A stretch of DNA of 64,000 nt from Streptomyces actinomycinicus (GTDB taxonomy: Bacteria; Actinomycetota; Actinomycetes; Streptomycetales; Streptomycetaceae), in assembly GCF_016741775.1 (NCBI RefSeq), contig NZ_JAERRK010000006.1, positions 372,001-436,000 on the forward strand. Direction: 5' to 3'. Made by a program: the position numbers and the translations under genes. Positions 1 to 8,547 of this stretch are shown here, one piece after another (positions within the stretch are counted from its first letter, which is position 1; each line of letters opens with the position of its first letter). The notes under the pieces were generated by a model. The model did not search any database, was not told the origin of the DNA, and saw nothing but the letters and a program-made list of their open reading frames with translations.

Positions 1-753
1 CACAGCGTCCCGACCACCCGTGACTTCCTGCGGTCCGAGGCGGCCGCGGCGGAGGATTCCTTTCAGGAGTTCGTGAAGTGGTGCGACGGTGCCGCGGACT
101 GCGCGCTGCACGGCCGTGACGTCCGCGTCGTCTGGCAGGGCCTGCTGGCCCGGGCCGGGCGCGGCGAGCTGGAGGACCCGGCGAAGCCGGGCACCGCGCT
201 GTCGTCCTCGGACCTGGTCAACAAGGTCGCGTTCCGCAAGTTCTACACGGCCGACCACGCGGGCCTGGCCAAGGCACTCGCGGGGATGGACACGAGCAGG
301 CCGCTGCCCGAGTCGCCCACCTCGCCCGCGCCGCTGCCGTCAGCCACCCCGGTCTTCTGCTCGGACTGGCACCTGCCCGTGCGCGACTACCGGCAGTACG
401 CCTCGCTTGTCGCCACGATGCACAAGGCCGCGCCCGACCTGCCCTCTCTGCTGCCGATGCACATGGCAGCGGCGTGTCTGGGCGCACCGACCGCCAACCC
501 GCAGCGCCGCCTGGACGCACACGGCGCCCCGCCGATCCTCGTGTCGAACGCGCTGCACGACCCCGCCACCGGCTACCCGTGGGCGGTCTCGGTGGCCCGG
601 CAGCTCGGCCGCAGCGGCGTGCTCCTCACCTACGAGGGCCACGGCCACGGCAGCGTCACCAGCGGCCCGTGCATGGAACACGCCGTGGACAGCTACCTCA
701 CCGACCTGGCACTCCCACCACGGGGCACCAGCTGCCCCGCCGTGCCGTCCTGA
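1..753 (+). CDS. C-terminal part of secreted alpha/beta hydrolase (TAP-like)
   Basis: The reading frame is open from base 1, so the gene begins upstream of the window and only the last ~250 residues are seen. The C-terminus carries the TAP-like arrangement of tripeptidyl aminopeptidase-type alpha/beta hydrolases: the segment PILVSNALHDPATGYPWA holds the likely catalytic Asp, and YEGHGHGSV about 25 residues before the tail holds the catalytic His. A conserved Cys pair region (SGPCMEHAV, GTSCPAVP) near the end is typical of the exported Streptomyces SlpD/SlpE-type enzymes. The nucleophile Ser and any signal peptide lie outside the window. The role inferred from the family is an extracellular peptidase or esterase; the substrate cannot be read from this part. 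Confident for family, not for substrate. Confidence 0.8.
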   Translation, partial: HSVPTTRDFLRSEAAAAEDSFQEFVKWCDGAADCALHGRDVRVVWQGLLARAGRGELEDPAKPGTALSSSDLVNKVAFRKFYTADHAGLAKALAGMDTSRPLPESPTSPAPLPSATPVFCSDWHLPVRDYRQYASLVATMHKAAPDLPSLLPMHMAAACLGAPTANPQRRLDAHGAPPILVSNALHDPATGYPWAVSVARQLGRSGVLLTYEGHGHGSVTSGPCMEHAVDSYLTDLALPPRGTSCPAVPS

Positions 754-767
754 CGGAAACGCCAGAG

Positions 768-823
768 GGCTGGCGGAGATACGAGATTCGAACTCGTGAG
801 GGGTTGCCCCCAACACGCTTCCA
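768..823 (-). repeat. Truncated copy of the tRNA-Ser 3' half (possible att remnant)
   Basis: About 50 bases match the 3' half (variable arm, T arm, acceptor strand) of the intact tRNA-Ser(GGA) at 1746-1833, in the same orientation. The match starts just outside the acceptor end (GGGCTGGCGGAG) and stops abruptly inside the anticodon arm after ACACGCTT. One G is missing from the acceptor stem, so the copy is decayed. A 3' tRNA fragment in direct orientation next to the whole tRNA is what site-specific integration into a tRNA gene leaves behind. The roughly 0.9 kb between the copies holds one lipoprotein gene and no integrase. Confidence 0.75.
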
Positions 824-961
824 CTATGATCTCGGCTCCTCGCAGCCCAACCAGTCCCCGCTGCCGGGCCCCGACGAAAGCAGGGACGGACGCACGGACC
901 CGGGCCGGGAGCAACAGCAGGGCCGTACGACGCACAGGTCACCCGGGAGGGCAGCCGTCCG

Positions 962-1621
962 ATGAACGACGCCGACGACGACACAGGCGGCCACCGCCGG
1001 ACGCGCGCCGCCGGGGCGGCCCTCGGCACGCTGGCCCTCCTGGGCGCCCTGACGGCGACAGGCTGCTCCGCACCCGGCTCCGGTACCGGCCCGGCCGGTG
1101 ACCGCGCCGCCGGGCAGACCGCGGACGTCAGGTGGGTCGAGGGCGTCACGCCGGGGTGGATGAGCGGGCACATGGGTGTCGACATCCCGGCAGGGGCCCA
1201 GGACGCGCGGGCCGGCTATCAGGTGACCTCCCGCTTCGACACCGGTGTGCTCACCTTCACCCTGACCAGGTCCCAGGCACGGGCGTTCCTGGCCGCCTAT
1301 CCGCCGGCCGGCGAGCTGCTGGAGCCCACGGCCGCCGTGACCGATGTGCGGACCCACGACTTCAGACACCTGGGCGTGCCGGAACCGGAGTCGTTCCAGA
1401 AGGGCCTGCGCTACGGCTCCGTCTGCCCCGGCGCCGACCCCGGGCCCACCGCGAGCCCGGACCCGCTCGCCGACCCGTACGGCACCTCGGACACCGGCTG
1501 CGTCAGCCTCTACGCCCACGACTACGCCCCGGACCGCACCCGCATCTACCTCCGCGACCACTACGAGCCGGGCATCAGTCCCCTCCCGACAGCCCCGCCC
1601 ACTTCCTCCCCGACCCGCTGA
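962..1621 (+). CDS. Putative lipoprotein of unknown function
   Basis: A 219-residue protein. Its N-terminus has two Arg, then a hydrophobic stretch (residues ~15-33) and a cleavage region ending TATGC, an imperfect lipobox because the -3 residue is Ala, so it is probably anchored outside the membrane. The mature part contains two Cys (SVCPGAD, DTGCVSLY) that could form a disulfide and ends in a Pro/Thr/Ser tail. I recognise no catalytic motif. It is the only gene between the tRNA-Ser fragment and the intact tRNA-Ser, so it may be the sole surviving passenger of an integrated element. The ATG is chosen because it places the signal sequence at the extreme N-terminus. Confidence 0.6.
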   Translation: MNDADDDTGGHRRTRAAGAALGTLALLGALTATGCSAPGSGTGPAGDRAAGQTADVRWVEGVTPGWMSGHMGVDIPAGAQDARAGYQVTSRFDTGVLTFTLTRSQARAFLAAYPPAGELLEPTAAVTDVRTHDFRHLGVPEPESFQKGLRYGSVCPGADPGPTASPDPLADPYGTSDTGCVSLYAHDYAPDRTRIYLRDHYEPGISPLPTAPPTSSPTR

Positions 1622-1706
1622 CCGGCCCACACAGGCCCTCTCGGCCCCGCTGACCGCTCCCCACCGGTCGCGGGTCCGGGAAGGGCCTGCTCGGACGGAC
1701 ATACGC

Positions 1707-1742
1707 CGAAGGGCCGGACCGCTGCTGCGGTCCGGCCCTTCG
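1707..1742 (-). terminator. Hairpin terminator of tRNA-Ser
   Basis: Perfect 16-bp inverted repeat (CGAAGGGCCGGACCGC, loop TGCT, and its complement) immediately 3' of the minus-strand tRNA-Ser. No long U-tract follows, as is usual in Streptomyces. It could also stop plus-strand transcription from the lipoprotein gene. Confidence 0.75.
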
Positions 1743-1745
1743 GGC

Positions 1746-1833
1746 TGGCGGAGGATACGAGATTCGAACTCGTGAGGGGTTGCCCCCAACACGCTTTCCA
1801 AGCGTGCGCCCTAGGCCTCTAGGCGAATCCTCC
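1746..1833 (-). tRNA. tRNA-Ser (GGA)
   Basis: Class II tRNA with a long variable arm. The acceptor GGAGGAT pairs with ATCCTCC, the discriminator is G, CCA is encoded, the anticodon loop is TTGGAAA (anticodon GGA, reads UCC/UCU), and the T loop is GTTCGAATC. It faces away from dnaX and the SRP RNA. Confidence 0.95.
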
Positions 1834-1929
1834 GCCGGAAACATTACATGACCGAGGGGAGTGCTCGCGAACCCGTTCCCGCAGGCCCGCATCGGGTACT
1901 GGCCGCGGCCCGCGATCGGGTACTGTGGA

Positions 1930-2023
1930 GCGCAGCCCCTCACGCGGCGCTATCTGACTGAACTCCCCCAGGGCCGGAAGGCAGCAAGGGTAGGTCGGCT
2001 CTGGCGGGTGCGTGGGGGGCGCT
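1930..2023 (+). ncRNA. ffs: Small signal recognition particle RNA (4.5S/scRNA)
   Basis: The apical signature GGGCCGGAAGGCAGCAAGG (domain IV, the Ffh binding site with its GNAR-type loop) is present at about 1970-1990. The flanks fold back: GCGCAGCCCCTCACGC at 1930-1945 pairs with the GCGTGGGGGGCGC strand ending at ~2022, giving the short bacterial SRP hairpin. Together with Ffh it directs ribosomes making membrane and secreted proteins to FtsY/SecYEG. Its position just upstream of dnaX is a common bacterial arrangement. The ends are estimated from pairing and may be off by a few bases. Confidence 0.93.
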
Positions 2024-2083
2024 TGCGTTTCCCGGGGCTGCGGGCGGATCCCGTTGTCAGTGGGCGCCTATAACCTCGTATGC

Positions 2084-4705
2084 GTGTCGTCTCTCGCGCT
2101 GTACCGCCGCTATCGCCCGGAGACCTTTGCCGAGGTCATCGGGCAGGAGCATGTCACCGACCCGCTGCAGCAGGCGCTGCGGAACAACCGGGTCAATCAC
2201 GCGTACCTGTTCAGCGGGCCGCGCGGGTGTGGCAAGACGACCAGCGCGCGCATCCTGGCCCGTTGCCTGAACTGTGAGCAAGGTCCCACTCCGACGCCGT
2301 GCGGGGAGTGCCAGTCGTGCCGCGACCTCGCCCGGAACGGGCCGGGTTCGATCGACGTCATCGAGATCGACGCGGCGTCCCACGGTGGTGTGGACGACGC
2401 CCGTGAGCTGCGTGAGAAGGCCTTCTTCGGGCCCGCCGGCAGCCGGTACAAGATCTACATCATCGACGAGGCCCACATGGTCACGTCGGCCGGCTTCAAC
2501 GCGTTGCTGAAGGTCGTCGAGGAGCCGCCGGAGCACCTCAAGTTCATCTTCGCGACCACCGAGCCCGAGAAGGTCATCGGGACGATCCGGTCGCGGACCC
2601 ACCACTACCCGTTCCGGCTGGTACCGCCTGGCACTCTCCGGGACTACCTGGCCGAGGTGTGCCAGCAGGAGGACATCCCGGTCGAGGACGGCGTCCTGCC
2701 GCTCGTCGTGCGTGCCGGTGCCGGATCCGTGCGTGACTCCATGTCCGTCATGGACCAGCTCCTCGCCGGTGCCGGCGCGGAGGGTGTGACGTACGCCATG
2801 GCCACGTCCCTCCTCGGGTACACCGACGGCTCCCTGCTCGACTCCGTCGTCGAGGCCTTCGCCACCGGTGACGGGGCCGCCGCCTTCGAGGTCGTGGACC
2901 GCATCATCGAGGGCGGCAACGACCCGCGCAGGTTCGTCGCCGACCTGCTGGAGCGGCTGCGCGACCTGGTGATCCTCGCCGCCGTGCCGGACGCCGCCGA
3001 GAAGGGACTCTTCGACGCCCCGGCCGACGTGCTGGAGCGCATGCAGGCGCAGGCCGGGACCTTCGGTGCCGCGGAGCTGAGCCGCGCCGCCGACCTGGTC
3101 AACGAGGGCCTGACCGAGATGCGCGGCGCCACCTCGCCCCGCCTCCAGCTGGAACTGATCTGCGCCCGTGTCCTGCTCCCCGCCGCCTACGGCGACGCGC
3201 GCTCGGTCATGGCCCGCCTCGACCGCCTGGAGCGCGGCGTCGCCTTCTCGCCCGGCGCCGGCGCACCGGCGATGGGGTACGTCCCGGGCCCCGAGTCCCA
3301 CGGCGGAGCGTTCGCGTCGGGTGCGGGTGCGGGTGCGGGTGCGGGCGTAGGGGCGGCTGCCGGTGCGGGTGCGACGCCCGTGCCGCCCGGCGGTGGAGTC
3401 GCGGCGGCCCGCGCGGCGGTACGGGCCGCGAGTGGTCCGGGGTCCACGGGCCCCGCCGGTGGTGCGGCGCCGACTCCGGGTCCGGCCGGCACTGGCCCTG
3501 TCGGCACTGGTCCTGCCGGCGGCCCGGCTGCCGGTGGCCCGGGTGCCGCCGGTCCGTCCGCTGGTGGCCCGTCCGCGGGTGGCCCGGGTGCCGCCGGTCC
3601 GTCCGCCGGTGGCCCGGGTGCCGTCGGTCCGTCCGCGGGTGGCCCGGGTGCCGCCGGTCCGTCCGATGGCGGTCCGTCCGCCGGGGGCACGGCCCCTGCC
3701 GCTCCGGCGGCGCCTACGGCTCCCGCCTCCCCCTCCGCCCCGGAGCCCGCCCCCACTGCCACGCCCCCTGCCGCCCCCACCCCCGCGACCGGCCCCGCCG
3801 CCCAGCCCCCGGCGCCCCCGTCGGACGCCCCGGCCGCGCCCGGTGCCTGGCCCACGGCCGCCTCCGCGGGCAGCGGGCGGCGCCCCGGCGGCTGGCCCAC
3901 GGCCGCCGCTCCGGCGGGTGGCCGGCCGGCGCAGGGAGGACCCGCGCAGCCCCAGCCCCACCAGCAGCAGCCCCAGACGGGCCACCAGGCGGGGCACCAC
4001 ACAGGGCAGCCCGCTCCCGCTCCGGCCGCCCCGGCTCCCGCTCCGGCCGCTGTCCCCACCGGGGGTCTCGACCCCCGCGGGCTCTGGCCGAACATCCTGG
4101 AGGCCGTCAAGAACCGCCGCCGTTTCACCTGGATCCTGCTCAGCCAGAACGCCCAGGTGACCGGCTTCGACGGCACCACGCTCCAGCTCGGCTTCGTCAA
4201 CGCCGGCGCCCGCGACAACTTCGCCGGCAGCGGCAGCGAGGACGTGCTGCGGCAGGCGCTGGCCGAGCAGTTCAACGTGCAGTGGAAGATCGAGGCGATC
4301 GTCGACCCGTCCGGCGGCTCGGCCCCGGCGACCGGGGGCGGCTCGTCCGGCTACGGCGGCTACGGCGGCTCCGGCGGGGGGCACGGCGGCTACGGCGGCG
4401 CTCCCTCCGGCGGCTCCCCCGGCGGTACCGGCGGCGGCTACGGCGCCCCGGCCGCGTCCCGCCCGGCGGCTCCCCAGCCGGCCCCGCAAGCCCCCGCCGC
4501 CGCGCAGGGCGGTGCCCAGGCCCCGTCCGCCGCGCCTGCCCCGGCGCCCCGGCCGCCGGCCGCTCCCGAGCCGCCGCCCGTCGCCCCCGAGGACGACATC
4601 CCCGAGGACGACGACCCCGATCTGGACGAGTCGGCGCTGTCCGGCCACGAACTGATCGTGCGGGAACTGGGCGCGACGGTGGTCGAGGAGTTCACCAACG
4701 AATAG
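2084..4705 (+). CDS. dnaX: DNA polymerase III subunit gamma/tau (clamp loader ATPase)
   Basis: An 873-residue clamp-loader ATPase that, with delta and delta', opens the beta clamp and joins the polymerase III holoenzyme. The N-terminal AAA+ core shows the motif YRRYRPETF, Walker A GPRGCGKTT (residues ~45-53), zinc-binding Cys at about 64, 73, 76 and 79, Walker B IIDEAH (~126-131) and the sensor segment TTEPEKV. A low-complexity linker of Gly/Pro/Ala/Ser follows (~420-660), then a conserved tau-type domain beginning GLWPNILEAVKNRRRF, a Gly/Tyr-rich stretch and an acidic tail. I chose the GTG because VSSLALYRRYRP is the family N-terminus. There is no Shine-Dalgarno sequence directly upstream, so a very short leader is likely. 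I see no frameshift signal for a separate gamma product. Confidence 0.97.
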   Translation: MSSLALYRRYRPETFAEVIGQEHVTDPLQQALRNNRVNHAYLFSGPRGCGKTTSARILARCLNCEQGPTPTPCGECQSCRDLARNGPGSIDVIEIDAASHGGVDDARELREKAFFGPAGSRYKIYIIDEAHMVTSAGFNALLKVVEEPPEHLKFIFATTEPEKVIGTIRSRTHHYPFRLVPPGTLRDYLAEVCQQEDIPVEDGVLPLVVRAGAGSVRDSMSVMDQLLAGAGAEGVTYAMATSLLGYTDGSLLDSVVEAFATGDGAAAFEVVDRIIEGGNDPRRFVADLLERLRDLVILAAVPDAAEKGLFDAPADVLERMQAQAGTFGAAELSRAADLVNEGLTEMRGATSPRLQLELICARVLLPAAYGDARSVMARLDRLERGVAFSPGAGAPAMGYVPGPESHGGAFASGAGAGAGAGVGAAAGAGATPVPPGGGVAAARAAVRAASGPGSTGPAGGAAPTPGPAGTGPVGTGPAGGPAAGGPGAAGPSAGGPSAGGPGAAGPSAGGPGAVGPSAGGPGAAGPSDGGPSAGGTAPAAPAAPTAPASPSAPEPAPTATPPAAPTPATGPAAQPPAPPSDAPAAPGAWPTAASAGSGRRPGGWPTAAAPAGGRPAQGGPAQPQPHQQQPQTGHQAGHHTGQPAPAPAAPAPAPAAVPTGGLDPRGLWPNILEAVKNRRRFTWILLSQNAQVTGFDGTTLQLGFVNAGARDNFAGSGSEDVLRQALAEQFNVQWKIEAIVDPSGGSAPATGGGSSGYGGYGGSGGGHGGYGGAPSGGSPGGTGGGYGAPAASRPAAPQPAPQAPAAAQGGAQAPSAAPAPAPRPPAAPEPPPVAPEDDIPEDDDPDLDESALSGHELIVRELGATVVEEFTNE
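3520..3690 (+). repeat. 30-bp tandem repeat inside dnaX linker
   Basis: Near-identical ~30-base units encode repeats of GGPGAAGPSA-type decapeptides (GGPSA/GPGAAGPSAG). About five degenerate copies lie end to end and stay in frame. The repeat lies in the flexible linker between the ATPase core and the tau domain, where length change is tolerated. Confidence 0.8.
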
Positions 4706-4910
4706 CCCCGGGAACGAACAGCCCGGGGCCGGTGCCGGCCGGAGCGCCGACCGGGCGTGCGCCCGGGGCCGGTGCGAGGTCGGTGTGGGCCAGGTGCCGA
4801 CGGGGCCGGTGCCGGCCGGTGTGGGGCCGCGGGGGCGGGCGGGCGTCCCGTGGCCGTACTCGTAGGAACGTACAAGTTCCCCGACCCCCGGTCTTCGGCG
4901 ACCTTGCCAT

Positions 4911-4916
4911 TAGGCT
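4911..4916 (+). promoter_or_regulatory. Candidate -10 box of purD
   Basis: The hexamer TAGGCT ends 7 bases before the purD GTG, and no ribosome binding site lies between them. This spacing fits a leaderless purD mRNA, common in Streptomyces. I see no convincing -35 box. Confidence 0.4.
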
Positions 4917-4923
4917 GACCCCC

Positions 4924-6225
4924 GTGAAGGTCCTCGTCATCGGCAGCGGCGCCCGCGAACACGCCCTGTGCCGCTCCCTGTCCCTCGATCCCGACGTCAC
5001 CGCGCTGCACTGCGCCCCCGGCAATGCCGGCATCGCCGAGGTCGCCGAGCTGCACCAGGTCGACGCGCTCGACGGCGCCGCGGTGGCCGGTCTGGCCACC
5101 CGGCTCGGTGCCGAACTGGTCGTCGTCGGCCCGGAGGCCCCGCTGGTCGCCGGCGTGGCCGACGCCGTCCGCGCGGCGGGCATCCCGGTGTTCGGCCCCT
5201 CCGGGGAGGCCGCGCAGCTCGAGGGGTCCAAGGCGTTCGCCAAGGACGTCATGGCGGGGGCCGGGGTGCCGACCGCCCGCTCCTACGTCTGCAGCACCGC
5301 CGAGGAGGTCGCCGAGGCCCTCGACGCCTTCGGTGCCCCTTACGTCGTCAAGGACGACGGTCTCGCCGCGGGCAAGGGCGTCGTCGTCACCTCCGACCTT
5401 GAGGCCGCCGAGGCGCACGCCGCCGGGTGCCTGGGAACGCCTGGCGCCAAGCGGGGGAGCGTGGTGATCGAGGAGTACCTCGACGGCCCCGAGGTGTCCC
5501 TGTTCGCCGTGACCGACGGCGACACCGTCGTCCCGCTGCAGCCCGCCCAGGACTTCAAGCGGGCGCTGGACGGCGACGAGGGCCCCAACACCGGTGGCAT
5601 GGGTGCGTACTCACCGCTGCCGTGGGCCGACCCGAAGCTGGTCGACGAGGTGCTCCAGACCGTGCTGCAGCCGACGGTGGACGAGATGCGCAGGCGTGGC
5701 ACGCCCTTCTCGGGCCTGCTCTACGCCGGTCTCGCGATCACCTCGCGCGGGGTCCGGGTCATCGAGTTCAACGCCCGTTTCGGCGACCCCGAGACCCAGG
5801 TCGTGCTGGCCCGGCTGCAGACCCCGCTGGCCGGTGTCCTGATGGCCGCCGCCACCGGCAACCTCGCCGACCTGCCGCCGCTGCGCTGGAGCGACGAGTC
5901 GGCCGTCACGGTCGTCGTCGCCTCGCACAACTACCCCGGCACCCCCCGTACCGGTGACCCGATCACCGGCCTGGACGAGGTGGCCGCCGAGGACGCGCCG
6001 CACGCCTACGTGCTGCACGCCGGCACCCGCCGGGACGGCGACGCCGTCGTCAGCGCGGGTGGCCGGGTGCTGTCCGTCACGGCCGTCGGCGCGGACCTGA
6101 CCGAGGCGCGCGAGCGGGCGTACCGGGCGGTGGGCCGGATCCGGCTCGACGGCTCGCAGCACCGCACCGACATCGCGGCGAAGGCGGCGGAAGCCGCCCG
6201 TACGGCTCGCTCCGCGCAGGCGTAA
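4924..6225 (+). CDS. purD: Phosphoribosylamine-glycine ligase
   Basis: A 433-residue ATP-grasp enzyme that joins phosphoribosylamine and glycine to make GAR, the second step of de novo purine synthesis. The N-terminus VKVLVIGSGAREHAL is diagnostic. Further family motifs are VVGPEAPLVAGV, FGPSGEAAQLEGSK, KDDGLAAGKGV, GPEVSLFA, GPNTGGMGAYSPLP and IEFNARFGDPETQ (metal and ATP site). Length equals the usual ~430. The GTG at 4924 is chosen because it gives the exact family N-terminus; longer upstream reading is not conserved. Other purine genes follow at 10.1, 16.1 and 21.0 kb. The preceding 218 bases hold no gene. Confidence 0.97.
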   Translation: MKVLVIGSGAREHALCRSLSLDPDVTALHCAPGNAGIAEVAELHQVDALDGAAVAGLATRLGAELVVVGPEAPLVAGVADAVRAAGIPVFGPSGEAAQLEGSKAFAKDVMAGAGVPTARSYVCSTAEEVAEALDAFGAPYVVKDDGLAAGKGVVVTSDLEAAEAHAAGCLGTPGAKRGSVVIEEYLDGPEVSLFAVTDGDTVVPLQPAQDFKRALDGDEGPNTGGMGAYSPLPWADPKLVDEVLQTVLQPTVDEMRRRGTPFSGLLYAGLAITSRGVRVIEFNARFGDPETQVVLARLQTPLAGVLMAAATGNLADLPPLRWSDESAVTVVVASHNYPGTPRTGDPITGLDEVAAEDAPHAYVLHAGTRRDGDAVVSAGGRVLSVTAVGADLTEARERAYRAVGRIRLDGSQHRTDIAAKAAEAARTARSAQA

Positions 6226-6280
6226 ACCACCGCGGTACGCACCTGAACGCGCCGGTCGGACGCACTTTCCTCACCCCTCG

Positions 6281-6303
6281 GGCCCCGGACAGAATCCGGG
6301 GCC
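6281..6303 (+). terminator. Hairpin terminator after purD
   Basis: Inverted repeat GGCCCCGGA / TCCGGGGCC with loop CAGAA, followed by CTGATCTTTG. It lies 55 bases after the purD stop. Confidence 0.7.
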
Positions 6304-6522
6304 TGATCTTTGCTGTCTGTCACCCACCTCTGACCAAGGCCATTCCATCGAGTGAGCGATGCCCCATACGGCTGACGAGGGCCTGGGCCCCAACTAGGGT
6401 GCCGCGCAAGCGTTCCGGCACTTGGCCCACCGACATTGCGATGTCACCGGCGGGTGCCACAGTGGGGGAGTGAGCAAGACCAGGACAGCACGCGATCGGC
6501 AGGGAGGGGGCGAGGTCGGCAC

Positions 6523-8289
6523 GTGAGCGGAATCGGTGTGGAGATGGGCGCGCAGGCCGCGCGCTCCCGGGCCCTTGCGGTGCTGCGGGTCCGGGGCCGG
6601 GCGCTGGCGGTGGCCGTGCTGCCCGCGGGCGCCGCGGTGATCCTGCTGACCGGCGCGTCCTCCGGCCATCTCGTCGGCCCGGGCTGGGACGCCGCCCGCT
6701 GGACGGTGGGCGTGCTCGCCGTGCTGGTCCTGCTGGCCGCGGCCGGCATCGCCCTGGTCGTCGCCCGGGCCCGCCCCGCCACCAGCCCCACGGTGGCGGT
6801 TCCGGAGGAGACCGCACCGGACCTGTACCGGATGGTGCGCGACCTCGCCGAGCGCCTGGACGTGCCGGCCCCCTCGGCCATAGCGCTCACCCCGGACTGC
6901 GACAGCTGGCTGGAGGACCGCACCCATGCGGCCCACGGCCCGCCCCCGCGTCCGGCGCCCGACGAGATAGCGGGCCCGGGCCGCCGCCGGGTCCCGGCCG
7001 CGCCGGTGCTGGTCATCGGCTCCCCGTTCCTGTGGTGGATGCGGGTCGGCGAGCTGCGGGCGGTCCTCGCCCCGGTCGTCGCAGGTACGGGCCCCTCCGC
7101 GCACCCCGACATAGCCGCCGCCCGCCGTTTCGTGCGCGGTCTGGACGCGGCCGTCGCCGTCGCCGCCACCCCGGGCCGCTGCCCGCTGGCCCGCGCGGTC
7201 TGCGGGGCCCTCGGCTGGGTGGCCAGGCTGCTGCTGCGCGGCTGCCGGGAGCATGCGACGCAGATGGAGCGCGGGGTCGCGGCGGCGGCGGCCGAGCGCG
7301 CCCAGACGGTGGACTACGGCCTGCGGATCGTCGCCCAGGAGCAGGTCGGGCTCGCCTACGCCGGCTGGGACCGGCTGCTGACCCGGGTCGCACTGCCCGC
7401 CTGGCGCATGGGCCGCTGGCCCTCCCGGCTGGACGCCGGTGTGGTGGCGGCGCTCACCGAGCTGTCCCGCCGCGACCGGCTCGCCGAGGGCTTCGCCTCC
7501 CGGCTCGGCGAGCGCCCCGCCTGCGATCTGCTGGAGGAGCCGGGCGTGATGGACGAGGCCGCCTCGCTGCTCGCCGCCCGCCTCTTCCACGGCGGCCCCG
7601 CCGAGTCCGGCCCGGCCTGGTCCCCGGTGGACTGGCAGGCGTACCCGGAGGAGGTCGTGGACCGCACCTGGCGTGCCGACGCGGCCCGGCTGCACCGCGT
7701 CCTGGACGCCCTGGGCGTCCTTCCCGCCCCGGACCCCGCGGCCCCCGAGCCCGGCGGTCCCACGCTGGCCCGCGTCCTGGACCACCTGGCGGAACCGTCC
7801 GCCCCCGGGTGTGAGGGTCCCGGCTCCGGCGGCGCCCCCGCCCCCGCTCCTGTTCCTCCGTTCGACGACGATGAGGACCCCGACCCCACCACCGAGCGCA
7901 GTGCCGCGCTCGCCGCCGGGCTGAGCGCCGCGCTGGCCCGGGAGGAGGCCGCCGTGCCGGGCGCGGCCGACGCGGCCCGGCGCAGCCCCGAGAGCGCCCT
8001 GTGGGACGACGGCGGACTCCCGCTCTTCCCGCTCCAGGCCCCGCGCACCGCCCGCGAACTGCTCGCCGACCACCTCACGGCGATGGTGTGCTGCGCGGCC
8101 GTCGACACCGCCGGTGCGGCCCCCGCCCTGGACTGGCTGGACGGGCCGTCCCTGCTGCTGGGCGGTGAGCGGGCCCCCGATCTGACGCCCAGGGTGCTGA
8201 GCCTGATCGAGGAGGGAGACCCGGGCCCGCTGCGCGACTGGCTGGCCGCGTCCGGGATACGCCCCGAGAAGCCCGTGCGGCTGGTCTGA
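6523..8289 (+). CDS. Membrane protein resembling an M48 metalloprotease lacking its zinc motif
   Basis: A 588-residue protein with two predicted membrane helices near the N-terminus (LAVAVLPAGAAVILL and VGVLAVLVLLAAAGIALVVA). A domain then resembles M48 (HtpX/Ste24-like) proteases: DLYRMVRDLAERLDVPAPSAI and VLVIGSPFLWWMRVGELRAVLAP correspond to the strand and helix that lead into the HExxH zinc motif. Here that motif is replaced by APVVAGTGP, so no zinc ligands are visible and catalysis is unlikely. The second half is Ala/Arg/Pro-rich and unlike known domains. The GTG at 6523 is preferred because GGGAGGGGG lies 12 bases upstream; in-frame codons further upstream give a non-conserved Arg-rich extension. 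It may be a scaffold or regulatory pseudoprotease, which is inference. Confidence 0.6.
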   Translation: MSGIGVEMGAQAARSRALAVLRVRGRALAVAVLPAGAAVILLTGASSGHLVGPGWDAARWTVGVLAVLVLLAAAGIALVVARARPATSPTVAVPEETAPDLYRMVRDLAERLDVPAPSAIALTPDCDSWLEDRTHAAHGPPPRPAPDEIAGPGRRRVPAAPVLVIGSPFLWWMRVGELRAVLAPVVAGTGPSAHPDIAAARRFVRGLDAAVAVAATPGRCPLARAVCGALGWVARLLLRGCREHATQMERGVAAAAAERAQTVDYGLRIVAQEQVGLAYAGWDRLLTRVALPAWRMGRWPSRLDAGVVAALTELSRRDRLAEGFASRLGERPACDLLEEPGVMDEAASLLAARLFHGGPAESGPAWSPVDWQAYPEEVVDRTWRADAARLHRVLDALGVLPAPDPAAPEPGGPTLARVLDHLAEPSAPGCEGPGSGGAPAPAPVPPFDDDEDPDPTTERSAALAAGLSAALAREEAAVPGAADAARRSPESALWDDGGLPLFPLQAPRTARELLADHLTAMVCCAAVDTAGAAPALDWLDGPSLLLGGERAPDLTPRVLSLIEEGDPGPLRDWLAASGIRPEKPVRLV

Positions 8290-8547
8290 CCCGGCCCTGC
8301 CGCAGCACCTGAGAGGGTCCGATCCGGACGTCGTAACGGAAAGACGACTTCCACTTCAGGTCAAATCGCAACGACTAGTGACCGGGCCCGTGCGTTATGT
8401 GATGTGCTGGGACCGACCACGCCTTTGGCAAAGGCTTGCGACATACGACAGCGCGGCCGAGCACGGCGAGCACGTCCCACGCACACAGCGAGCACGACCC
8501 GAGCACCACCGAGACAGGACACGGGGGCATGAGGGAGGGGAGCGACC

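Noticed and set aside
2057..4648. 863-residue minus-strand ORF opposite dnaX
   Set aside because: Arg/Gly-rich shadow frame caused by high GC; the plus strand encodes a clear DnaX.
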